Positions 1-8,261 of a stretch of 64,000 nucleotides of DNA are shown here, in pieces. Numbering within the stretch: the stretch's first letter is position 1; each line of letters opens with the position of its first letter. Under the pieces are notes generated by a model. It did no database searches. It was not told the DNA's origin and saw only the letters and a program-made list of their open reading frames with translations. This DNA comes from G963676095 sp963676095 (GTDB lineage: Bacteria > Bacteroidota > Bacteroidia > Bacteroidales > Prolixibacteraceae): positions 6,510,001-6,574,000 of the forward strand of contig OY781040.1 in assembly GCA_963676095.1 (NCBI GenBank), in the 5' to 3' direction. Both the position numbers and the translations under genes were made by a program.

Positions 1-1
1 T

Positions 2-583
2 TTTAATAACCAGACCCGTAATGTGGATTTGGAAGGAGAAGCATTTTTTGATGTAACCAGGAACCCGAAGTCTCCTTTCCTGGTCAGCATGCCCCATGCA
101 ACGGTCCGTGTATTGGGAACCATGTTCAACTGCAAAGCTTATCCGGGAGAGAAAACCGAAGTTACTTTGGCAAAGGGTAAAGTCCGCCTGGGGACCGATC
201 CGGTAAATTCGGAAAAAAAAGACTACATCCTTTCTCCGGGTGAGCATGCAGTGATCAATAGTACCGGGCAGATAAAAATAAATAAGGAAAATATAGATAA
301 ATATATTGCCTGGCATACGGGATTTCTTGTTTTCGACGATTCGCCGTTGCCTGAAGTTGTCGAAAAGCTTGAACGGTGGTACGGCGTTGATGTTTCTGTG
401 CGGGATACACAACTGTTATCCTCAAGGATTACAACCACGTTTGAAAATGAACCGCTCCGGCAGGTACTGGAACTTCTGGAACTGGCCTCTCCGCTAAAGA
501 TTGATTATGTCCCTGCAACAATTAATACAAAAACAGGGGAACAGGTAAAATCAAAAGTTATTATATCCGGAAAAACCAACTAA
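2..583 (+). CDS. FecR-family anti-sigma factor, C-terminal part (5' end outside window)
   Basis: The reading frame is open from the first bases of the window, so the gene starts upstream. The visible part begins in the FecR domain, with the family-typical LEGEAFFDV, then a beta-rich core around VRVLGTMFNCKAYPG. It ends in a DUF4974-like C-terminal domain (DDSPLPEVVEKLERWYGVDV, then FENEPLRQVLELL). In Bacteroidota such proteins span the inner membrane, bind an ECF sigma factor and receive a signal from the N-terminal extension of a partner TonB receptor. The receptor directly downstream has the matching STN domain, so the pair fits trans-envelope signalling. The cognate sigma gene is presumably just outside the window. 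The GTG at 23 is internal and is not the start. Confidence 0.9.
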   Translation, partial: FNNQTRNVDLEGEAFFDVTRNPKSPFLVSMPHATVRVLGTMFNCKAYPGEKTEVTLAKGKVRLGTDPVNSEKKDYILSPGEHAVINSTGQIKINKENIDKYIAWHTGFLVFDDSPLPEVVEKLERWYGVDVSVRDTQLLSSRITTTFENEPLRQVLELLELASPLKIDYVPATINTKTGEQVKSKVIISGKTN

Positions 584-620
584 TACAGATATGCCTATGT
601 AAACTACTTAACTAAAAAAA

Positions 621-666
621 GAGGGAAGTGCTCCAACACCTCCCTCCGCTTTAGCCCGAAACGGGC
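621..666 (+). terminator. Two consecutive hairpins between fecR and susC
   Basis: The first stem pairs GAGGGAAGTG (621-630) with CACCTCCCTC (637-646) with one mismatch. The second pairs GCCCG (654-658) with CGGGC (662-666) around AAA. Neither has a strong T-tract. They could end or attenuate the fecR transcript, or protect the 5' end of a separate susC mRNA. No TAnnTTTG box is seen directly upstream of susC. Confidence 0.45.
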
Positions 667-698
667 CAATAAAAGTAATTAATTAACAATTCAAATTT

Positions 699-3600
699 AT
701 GAAAAAAAAGACGAATCAGCTATGCCCTCTTTTTTGCGGGCATAGAAAAACTTTTGTTATTATGCGTATTACTGTTTTTCTCTTCCTGATCAGCGCATTT
801 CAGGTTATTGCTGAAAATAGCTATTCCCAGTTAGCCAGGCTCTCATTGAATCTGAAAAATACCACGATTAAAGAGGTCCTGTCTGCAATCGAAGAACAAA
901 GCGACTTCTACTTTTTATATGACAGCAAGCTAATCGATGTTCAAAAAAAAGTGGATGTCTCCGTGAAGGATCAAAGTATTGATCAAATCCTTAAGATGAT
1001 TTTTCGTGATGAAAATGTCGAATTTTTGATAAGGGACAGGCATATTGTTCTGACCCCTGCCGTTCAAATCAGTCAGCAAAACAAAAACGGAACGATAACC
1101 GGAAAGGTTACCGATTCCTCCGGGAGTCCCTTGCCTGGCGTAACCATTGTGGTGAAAGGTACTTCACAGGGAACGATTACCGATTCTGATGGCCGGTATT
1201 CCCTGGCTAAAGTCCCCGGAGATGCGGTACTTCTCTTTTCTTTTGTGGGGATGAAAAACCAGGAAGTTGCCGTTGCCGGAAAGATGAATATTAATGTCAG
1301 GATGCAGGACGAGACAATAGGACTGGAAGAGGTCGTCGCAATCGGATACGGAACGATGCAGAAGAGCGATGTTACTTCTTCAATCAGCGAAGTTAATGTC
1401 GACCAGTTAAGCCGTCAAACGACTTCTTCGTTGGATCAGTCGCTGCAAGGATTGATTCCCGGGGTACAGGTCGAGCAAACTACGGGTAATCCCGGAGGGA
1501 GCAGCTCGATCCGGATCAGGGGAAGCAGTTCTGTCGGGGCAGGAAGCGACCCGCTGTTTGTAATTGATGGCAATCCGATGCCGGAATCATATGGTAAGGA
1601 CCAGAACCCTCTGTCCTGGCTGAATTCAAATGATATTGAGTCGGTTACAGTATTAAAAGATGCTTCTTCTACGGCTATTTATGGTTCAAGGGGATCAAAC
1701 GGCGTGATCCTGATAACGACAAAATCAGGAAAGGAGGGAAAGACCATCGTTAACTTCAATGCAAGCGTCGGAATACAGAATATTATGAAGAATTCCAAGC
1801 TGGATGTTATGAATGCTCATGAATTTGCAACCTGGCGCTACGAAAATGCTGAGGATTTTGCAAATTACTACGGAACCGCATTCGATGTTGAAGACGATTA
1901 TGCAAATCCTGATGCTTACGGTAAAGGGACCGATTGGCAGGAGGAGTTATTGCAAACGGGTGTTGTCCAGGATTATAATGTAAGTGTTTCTCATGGTTCC
2001 AAAAAATTCAAGAGTTATTTTTCCGTGGGTTATCTGGATCAGACGGGCGTTATTATGGAAACAAAGTTTTCCCGGTTATCCATTCTGGCTAATTTCGATT
2101 ACACGTCTGATAACGGATTTTTGCAGATGGGGTTAAACCTGAACCCTTCCGTTCAGAACTGGGGCCCGAATGCCGGCGGCGGACGCGGATCTGTCTGGGG
2201 CACAGCAGCGACGTTAAGTCCTTTAGTCCCTCTTCGGGATGAAAATGGGGAATATACAACCAATATTACTTCCGACGGCATGTTTAATAACGGAAATCCT
2301 GTCGTGGCATTAAAAGAAACCACTGATAAAACCCGGAAAAATAATTTACAGATACAGCCATATGTAAAGTTCAATTTTTTGAAGGGATTATCTTTTAAGT
2401 CCAGCTTGAACATGCAATATTCAGACAAAACGAATAATTATTTTAATCCTTCTACTGTAACCGGGATGATGTCGGCCCCTCCGGATGATCCTTACGGAAC
2501 TTATACGACAATAAAAGACAGAAACTGGATATTCGAGAATACCTTGAGTTATAACATAAAGATTGCAGATCATAAACTGGACGCTGTCGGCGGTTTAACG
2601 ATGGAACACTACAACTGGACAAAAAGTTATCTTTACGGAACAGGTTTTGCTGATGATGCCATCCGGACCCTTAATGCAGCTACAAGCTATGATGGATATA
2701 CAAACGGGGAGAACTGGTCGATGGTCTCCTATCTGTTCCGTCTGAATTATGCCTATCTGGATAAATACCTGGTGACCGGAACCCTGAGAAGCGATGGATG
2801 TTCAAGATTTGGATCGGATAATCGCTGGGGTGTATTTCCTTCAGGTTCTGCAGGCTGGTTCGTTTCAAAGGAAAATTTCTTCCCGGAACTAAACTGGCTC
2901 GAAAATCTGAAACTTCGTGTAAGCTATGGCGTTAACGGGAACAATAACATTGGCAATTATACTTACCAGGCGACTATTGCAAGCGACAATTATGATTTTG
3001 GAGGTACGATTGTGAATGGGCGCAAACTTTCTTCATTAGGTAATTCACAACTGGGATGGGAAAAAACAAGAGAGTTCGACGCAGGTGTTAATCTTGATTT
3101 ATTTAAGAACAGGCTGAGTGTTGTTGCCGATTTTTATAACAGGATAACAAACAACATGCTTTGGAGCGTGAATATCCCGATCTCGTCCGGGTTCGACTCT
3201 ATGCAAAGTAATATTGGCAAATTGAGGAACAGAGGTTTTGAGTTTTCTTTCAGTTCGACAAATATTGCCGGCAAAAATTTTACATGGAAGACTGATTTTA
3301 ATATCTCTTTTAATAAGAATAAGGTATTGGATTTAGGTGATGTCCAGACGATTTATTCGAACTGGTTTTACGATAACTACTGCAATGTCACAAAAGTGGG
3401 ACTACCGATGGCTCAGTTCTACGGATACAAATTTGTGAAGATTTTCCAGACACAGGAAGAGATCGACGCTGCGCCGCACTATGCCAATCAGTTGCCTGGT
3501 TCCGCCCGATATGCAGATACGGATAAGAGCGGAACTGTTGATGCATTGGATTGCGTTCCCATCGGGGATCCCAATCCGAAGTTCACCGGGGGTATGATTA

Positions 3601-4070
3601 ACCGGTTGGGTTATAAAAAATGGGACCTGAGTTTGACGCTGAGCTTTGCAGGCGGCTTTGACGTTTTGGCGATCGACCCTGAATCGACAACCCGTAACCT
3701 GGATGGGGTCTTCAATGTTTTTAAAAACGTAAAAGATCGCTGGCGGTCGGTTGATCAGCCGGGAAACGGAAAATATGCAACCTCTGTTTATAATACTGAA
3801 AAAGACAGGGCAAATAATTCCCGGATGGTTTATGACGGCTCCTTTATAAAAATCCAGAATTTAAATATCGGTTATAATTTTAGTAAGATCAGGTATTTCG
3901 ATTCATGCCGGGTTTATTGTTCTGTTCAGAACCTGTATACATTTACCAAATTTCCCTATGGAAATCCCGAAGTAAATTATTACGGAAACAGTTCCTTGTC
4001 CCGGGGCGTGATGTGCTATGATTACCCTCTTTCCCGTACGGTTTCTCTCGGTACAAGTATTACATTTTAA
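699..4070 (+). CDS. SusC/RagA-family TonB-dependent receptor with STN signalling domain
   Basis: 1123 residues. A long basic N-terminus and a hydrophobic signal segment (MRITVFLFLISAFQVIA) lead to an STN/secretin-like domain at about residues 45-120. A carboxypeptidase-regulatory-like domain follows (GTITGKVTDSSGSPLPGVTI), then a plug (LQGLIPGVQVEQTTGNPGG, DASSTAIYGSRGSNGVI) and a 22-strand-type barrel ending in an aromatic residue (SLGTSITF). It should form the outer-membrane channel of a Sus-type complex, importing an oligosaccharide with energy from TonB. The STN domain marks receptors that signal to FecR, which lies directly upstream; susD follows after 25 bp. The genes beyond are for rhamnose, so a rhamnose-containing glycan is a plausible substrate, but this is inferred from neighbours only. 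An alternative start is ATG 762. Confidence 0.96.
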   Translation: MKKKTNQLCPLFCGHRKTFVIMRITVFLFLISAFQVIAENSYSQLARLSLNLKNTTIKEVLSAIEEQSDFYFLYDSKLIDVQKKVDVSVKDQSIDQILKMIFRDENVEFLIRDRHIVLTPAVQISQQNKNGTITGKVTDSSGSPLPGVTIVVKGTSQGTITDSDGRYSLAKVPGDAVLLFSFVGMKNQEVAVAGKMNINVRMQDETIGLEEVVAIGYGTMQKSDVTSSISEVNVDQLSRQTTSSLDQSLQGLIPGVQVEQTTGNPGGSSSIRIRGSSSVGAGSDPLFVIDGNPMPESYGKDQNPLSWLNSNDIESVTVLKDASSTAIYGSRGSNGVILITTKSGKEGKTIVNFNASVGIQNIMKNSKLDVMNAHEFATWRYENAEDFANYYGTAFDVEDDYANPDAYGKGTDWQEELLQTGVVQDYNVSVSHGSKKFKSYFSVGYLDQTGVIMETKFSRLSILANFDYTSDNGFLQMGLNLNPSVQNWGPNAGGGRGSVWGTAATLSPLVPLRDENGEYTTNITSDGMFNNGNPVVALKETTDKTRKNNLQIQPYVKFNFLKGLSFKSSLNMQYSDKTNNYFNPSTVTGMMSAPPDDPYGTYTTIKDRNWIFENTLSYNIKIADHKLDAVGGLTMEHYNWTKSYLYGTGFADDAIRTLNAATSYDGYTNGENWSMVSYLFRLNYAYLDKYLVTGTLRSDGCSRFGSDNRWGVFPSGSAGWFVSKENFFPELNWLENLKLRVSYGVNGNNNIGNYTYQATIASDNYDFGGTIVNGRKLSSLGNSQLGWEKTREFDAGVNLDLFKNRLSVVADFYNRITNNMLWSVNIPISSGFDSMQSNIGKLRNRGFEFSFSSTNIAGKNFTWKTDFNISFNKNKVLDLGDVQTIYSNWFYDNYCNVTKVGLPMAQFYGYKFVKIFQTQEEIDAAPHYANQLPGSARYADTDKSGTVDALDCVPIGDPNPKFTGGMINRLGYKKWDLSLTLSFAGGFDVLAIDPESTTRNLDGVFNVFKNVKDRWRSVDQPGNGKYATSVYNTEKDRANNSRMVYDGSFIKIQNLNIGYNFSKIRYFDSCRVYCSVQNLYTFTKFPYGNPEVNYYGNSSLSRGVMCYDYPLSRTVSLGTSITF

Positions 4071-4095
4071 TGGCAAACTCATTATTTGAAACATT

Positions 4096-5562
4096 ATGAA
4101 AAAATATATAATACTGTTTTTTTCGGCAGTCTTCATTTTAGAGGGATGCTGGGATAATTTTTTAAAGGAAAACCCTGTCGATTCGCTGACAGCCAATAAC
4201 TACTATAATACAGAATCCGATTTCCTTTATGCCGTAAACTCGGCCTACACAAGTTTGCAACAGTTGTACGGTTCAACGTCAAATGCCTGGAACGGCTCTT
4301 ACTGGGCATTCTCGGAGATGCGCTCGGACAACACGACTTATCAGTATAACACAGTCGATTTGTCCGGGTCACGTTACGAAGAGATGGATAAATTTATCAT
4401 GTATACAGACAATGACCTGTTAAGCTCTTGCTGGAATAATTCCTATATCGGCATTGAAAAATGCAACAGCGTTTTACATTATATCGCAGATAAAGACTTT
4501 GACCTGAAAGACCGGTTTGTTGGAGAAGTAAAATTTCTGAGAGCCTTATATTATACGCATTTGGTCCGGTATTTTGGGGCAGTTCCTTTATCGACCTCTT
4601 TGGTCCAGTCTTATGAAGAAGCTTATTCTACAGACAGAAGGACTTCTGTGGATTCCGTTTATACCCAGATTATTGATGATTTAAATGATGCGAAGGAAAA
4701 ATTGCCGTCCAGTTACTCGAGTAGTGATTGGGGCCGGGCTACCGAAGGGGCGGCACGGACCTTACTGGCCGACGTTTATATGTGGCGGGAGGATTATGCC
4801 GGCGCTATAACAGAACTTGAAAAGGTACAGGCTTTAGGATACAGCCTGCTGCCTGATTACGCGGATGTATTTGATCTAAACAACGAAGAGAATAACGAAA
4901 TTATTTTTTCTGTCCAATATATCGGAGGTAATTCAGGACTGGGCAGTTTTTATATGTACCGCTTCCTTCCGTGGAATTCGGGGACCGACCTGATCGCCAA
5001 AGGTCAGTACCAGGCCAGGACAGGGGAGAATATACCGACTACAGATTTGCTGGATTGCTTTGAAGCGAATGATGTACGCAAAAACATGATTGCCTATTAT
5101 GTGGATGAAAACAGTGAAACGGTCCCTTATACGATAAAATTTATGGATCCGGACCATACGGTGAGAGGTCAGACAGGCAATGATTTTCCTGTTTTCCGAT
5201 ATCCTCTTGCTTTGCTGATGCTGGCTGAATGTTATGTCAGGGAAGGAGAAGAACCGAAAGCCTTACCGCTGGTCAATGAAGTAAGGGAAAGGGCCGGGCT
5301 GACAGATCTCGGTCAGGTTACGTTGGATGATATTATCCAGGAACGGAGAGTCGAATTTTTCTGTGAGGCAGATCGCTGGGATGTTTTAGTACGCACCGGA
5401 AAGGCAAATGACGTTATGCTGGCCCACGGGATCAGGCAAAAACAGGAACGCCCCGTGGCTGTTGGCACATCATCCTATAACACCATCAAGTTGCTTTTCC
5501 CGATACCTTCTGATGTGATTGACCTGAACCCGGCGATTGAACAAAATCCTGAATACAAGTAA
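4096..5562 (+). CDS. SusD/RagB-family glycan-binding lipoprotein
   Basis: 488 residues. The N-terminus has a lipoprotein signal ending at Cys18 (FILEGC). The family pattern follows: NPVDSLTANNYYNTESDF near the N-terminus, the TPR-like helical middle (FLRALYYTHLVRYFGAVPL) and the C-terminal RagB/SusD region (VRERAGL, ERRVEFFCEADRWDVLVRTG, LFPIPSDVIDLNPAIEQNPEYK). It acts as the surface lid of the SusC transporter and binds the glycan. It is co-oriented with susC with a 25-bp gap. A hairpin follows. Confidence 0.95.
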   Translation: MKKYIILFFSAVFILEGCWDNFLKENPVDSLTANNYYNTESDFLYAVNSAYTSLQQLYGSTSNAWNGSYWAFSEMRSDNTTYQYNTVDLSGSRYEEMDKFIMYTDNDLLSSCWNNSYIGIEKCNSVLHYIADKDFDLKDRFVGEVKFLRALYYTHLVRYFGAVPLSTSLVQSYEEAYSTDRRTSVDSVYTQIIDDLNDAKEKLPSSYSSSDWGRATEGAARTLLADVYMWREDYAGAITELEKVQALGYSLLPDYADVFDLNNEENNEIIFSVQYIGGNSGLGSFYMYRFLPWNSGTDLIAKGQYQARTGENIPTTDLLDCFEANDVRKNMIAYYVDENSETVPYTIKFMDPDHTVRGQTGNDFPVFRYPLALLMLAECYVREGEEPKALPLVNEVRERAGLTDLGQVTLDDIIQERRVEFFCEADRWDVLVRTGKANDVMLAHGIRQKQERPVAVGTSSYNTIKLLFPIPSDVIDLNPAIEQNPEYK

Positions 5563-5627
5563 TAAATTCAGTTCAACCTTAAATATTTTTTAATCAGGAA
5601 AATGGACTGAAGTAAAAGGATTACCAA

Positions 5628-5660
5628 TAATGGCAGAAAGCATTCCGGTTTCTGCCATTA
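5628..5660. terminator. Bidirectional hairpin terminator between susD and the araC-type gene
   Basis: A perfect 12-bp stem, TAATGGCAGAAA (5628-5639) with TTTCTGCCATTA (5649-5660), sits between two convergent genes. A/T-rich flanks would serve both strands. Confidence 0.7.
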
Positions 5661-5663
5661 TAT

Positions 5664-6527
5664 TTATTTCCTGAATTCGGAAGGAGAGGTGCCGACTTTA
5701 TTTCTGAAGATCCGGCTGAAGTAGTGGATGGACTGAAAACCAAGGGCAAAGCTGATCTCCTTGACACTTTTGTCGGTCGATAACAGCAATTCCTTAGCCC
5801 TCATTATTTTTAGCTCCAGATGATATTGATGAGGAGCGACCCCGGTATAGCTTTTGAACATTTTCCGGAAATAGGAATAACCAATATGGTATTCCCGGGC
5901 CAGCTTTTCCATATCGAGAGAACGATCGACTTCGTCACGCATTTTAAATCTCGTTTCTTCAATAATTGCAGCGACCCTTTTCCCTGTGAATTCTTTCTGC
6001 ATTTCGAAAGAGAGCAGGTATCCCAGCATTTTGACAATCAGTCCGGAAGCTATTTGCTGAAATCCAGGTTTTTCTTCCCTGACCAGATCAAAAATTTTCA
6101 GGTAAGTATCCAGGATTTCTTCCCTGATTCCGGCATAGACAACCGGTTGTGCCGGCGAAAAGAATGAATGGGACATGAATTCGCCGGCAATGTCGCCGTT
6201 AAACCCGATGTACTGTTCTTTCCAACCTGTTGTTCTTAACGGTTTGTAACGGTGCCATATGCCGGGAAGGGTGATGATGACGCTTCCCGGTTTAATTTGA
6301 AACCTGCCGTTTTCGTTTTCCAGGATGCCTTTTCCTTCAGTAATATAATTAATCTGATATTCATTCAGCACCCTCCCTTGCTCCCAGCTGAAGTGGTAGC
6401 CGGTCGGGTGTTCGGGCGAAGGATAAATTTTATTTGGGGAGACCCTCGACATGCCGGCAACATTGAGATAAATGCCCCATTCCTTGTCGCGGTCGCCGGG
6501 GGTCAGATATTTTATAAAGTCATTCAT
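5664..6527 (-). CDS. AraC-family transcription regulator, probable rhamnose regulator
   Basis: About 287 residues from ATG at 6527; a TTG at 6563 would add 12 residues but is less likely. The N-terminal half is a cupin-like sensor domain (YQINYITEGKGILENENG, then SVIITLPGIWHRYKP). The C-terminal half is a two-helix-turn-helix AraC domain (LAREYHIGYSYFRKMFKSYT, then VKEISFALGFQSIHYFSRIF). It is divergent from rhaT. In Bacteroides thetaiotaomicron an AraC-type protein, RhaR, activates the rhamnose operon, so the same role is likely here. The sugar ligand is not shown by the sequence. Confidence 0.88.
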   Translation of the reverse strand: MNDFIKYLTPGDRDKEWGIYLNVAGMSRVSPNKIYPSPEHPTGYHFSWEQGRVLNEYQINYITEGKGILENENGRFQIKPGSVIITLPGIWHRYKPLRTTGWKEQYIGFNGDIAGEFMSHSFFSPAQPVVYAGIREEILDTYLKIFDLVREEKPGFQQIASGLIVKMLGYLLSFEMQKEFTGKRVAAIIEETRFKMRDEVDRSLDMEKLAREYHIGYSYFRKMFKSYTGVAPHQYHLELKIMRAKELLLSTDKSVKEISFALGFQSIHYFSRIFRNKVGTSPSEFRK

Positions 6528-6571
6528 ATTTTTCAGGATCAAAAAGTGCAAACAATCTGTCAAATTGTGTA

Positions 6572-6602
6572 TTGATAAAAGCTCGTTATCAAGCTACTTT
6601 TG
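6572..6602 (+). promoter_or_regulatory. Candidate Bacteroidota promoter for the rhaT operon
   Basis: TTG (6572-6574), 20 bp, then TACTTTTG (6595-6602), matching the TAnnTTTG -7 box of Bacteroidota. It lies between the divergent AraC gene and rhaT and would give a 5' leader of about 145 bases. This is a motif match only. Confidence 0.4.
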
Positions 6603-6754
6603 AATTGACTTAAGAAATAAAACCGGAACAAATTTATTAAAATTTACTTAACGGTAATGAGAATATGTTGGTGACCTTGTTGTGCTAAAATAACCGGAGA
6701 AACAATAATAATTCATCAATAATAAATCAAATGCCTGATTAATCTGATTAAACT

Positions 6755-7810
6755 ATGCAAACTATTCTTGGGATTATCTATCATTCAATCGGAGGGTTCG
6801 CCTCCGGAAGTTTCTACATGCCTTTTAATAAGGTGAAGAAATGGTCGTGGGAAAGCTACTGGATTGTCGGTGGAATTTTTTCATGGCTTATCGTTCCTCC
6901 GCTTGCAGCCTGGTTTACTGTTCCCGGATTTGCCGATATTATAAGCAACACGACATCCAGCGTTCTGTATTTTACTTTTTTTATGGGGTTAATGTGGGGT
7001 ATTGGCGGTTTAACTTACGGGCTTGGGGTCCGTTACCTGGGAATGTCTCTTGGAAACTCGGTTACCCTGGGATTCTGCGCAGCTTTCGGGGCCATTGTTC
7101 CTTCCATTTATTATTCCATCAACCCGACGCCCGGCAAAGTTTCCTTTACCGATATGATGGCTTCGCCCGGAGGAAGGCTTGTACTCCTGGGGGTCCTTGT
7201 TTGTCTCGTAGGGATTGCGATTTCAGGAAGGGCAGGCATGATGAAGGAAAATGAAATTTCGGAAGAAGAAAGCAGAAAAAGCATCGCAGAGTTTAGCCTG
7301 GTAAAGGGATTGATTATTGCTACCATCTCCGGCATCCTGAGTTCGTTTATGAATTTCGGGATCGAGGCAGGTAAGCCAATGGCCGATATGGCCGTTTCGA
7401 GAGGCTATAACCCCTTGTTCCAGAATAATGTCGCTTATGTTGTCATTCTGTGGGGAGGTTTAACCACCAACATGATCTGGTGTGCGATCCTCAGCATAAA
7501 AAATAAATCCTACGGCGATTTTGTCAACAGGAATTCCCCGATCGCTAAAAATGTTTTGTTTTCAGCATTGGCCGGGACAACCTGGTTCCTGCAGTTTTTC
7601 TTTTACGGAATGGGGGAGAGCAAACTCGGCAACGGGGCCAGTTCATGGATCCTTCATATGTCGACCATCATTCTGACTGCCAACATGTGGGGTATTGTTC
7701 AGAAGGAATGGAACGGCACTTCAGGTAAAACAAAAGGGACCATTGCCCTTGGAATTGTGGTTATTTTGCTGTCTGTCGCCCTGGTCGGGATAGGAAACTC
7801 AATTGTATAG
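6755..7810 (+). CDS. rhaT: L-rhamnose/proton symporter RhaT
   Basis: 351 residues with about ten hydrophobic segments over the whole length, close to the usual RhaT size. Typical pieces are the N-terminal GSFYMPFNKVKKWSWESYW, the repeated LxYGLGVRYLGMSLGNSVTLG region and GIEAGKPMADMAVSRG. RhaT brings L-rhamnose across the inner membrane with protons. It is the first gene of the rhamnose run, divergent from the AraC regulator and 57 bp ahead of the mutarotase gene. Periplasmic rhamnose would come from the GH78 enzyme encoded two genes later. Confidence 0.95.
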   Translation: MQTILGIIYHSIGGFASGSFYMPFNKVKKWSWESYWIVGGIFSWLIVPPLAAWFTVPGFADIISNTTSSVLYFTFFMGLMWGIGGLTYGLGVRYLGMSLGNSVTLGFCAAFGAIVPSIYYSINPTPGKVSFTDMMASPGGRLVLLGVLVCLVGIAISGRAGMMKENEISEEESRKSIAEFSLVKGLIIATISGILSSFMNFGIEAGKPMADMAVSRGYNPLFQNNVAYVVILWGGLTTNMIWCAILSIKNKSYGDFVNRNSPIAKNVLFSALAGTTWFLQFFFYGMGESKLGNGASSWILHMSTIILTANMWGIVQKEWNGTSGKTKGTIALGIVVILLSVALVGIGNSIV

Positions 7811-7867
7811 CTTCAGATAGATTACTGGTATGACATTGTTTCATTCTCATTATTTAAATTTTTGCCT

Positions 7868-8182
7868 ATGCAACGACTGGCTTTTAAAATGTACCTCGAC
7901 GAAGGTCAAAAAGAAGAATACCGGAAACGGCATAATGAAATCTGGCCCGAACTTAAAAAGTTACTGAAAGATTCGGGTGTCAGTGAATACTCTATATTTC
8001 TCGACGAAGAGACCAACGTGCTTTTTGCTTTTCAGAAAGTGAGCGGAGAAGGGGGGTCCCAGGATCTGGGACAGACCGGGATCGTGAAAAAATGGTGGGC
8101 GTTTATGGCCGACATTATGAAAACAAACCCGGACAATTCTCCGGTAAGTATCCCCCTCGAGGAAGTTTTTTATATGGAATAA
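7868..8182 (+). CDS. rhaM: L-rhamnose mutarotase
   Basis: 104 residues from ATG 7868, the standard length of the family; the TTG at 7862 would add two residues. The ferredoxin-like fold shows its usual elements: RLAFKMYLDEGQKEEYRKRH with the conserved His, IWPELKKLLKDSGVSEYSIF, and the C-terminal KKWWAFMADIM. It interconverts the alpha and beta anomers of L-rhamnose and so feeds the isomerase. It lies between the permease and rhamnosidase genes. Confidence 0.95.
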   Translation: MQRLAFKMYLDEGQKEEYRKRHNEIWPELKKLLKDSGVSEYSIFLDEETNVLFAFQKVSGEGGSQDLGQTGIVKKWWAFMADIMKTNPDNSPVSIPLEEVFYME

Positions 8183-8261
8183 TTTTCTTGAAAAGGACAT
8201 GAATTAAACTGATTTCTTTTTATGGACATTTTTTGACCCAACCAACTAAAAAATTAATGTT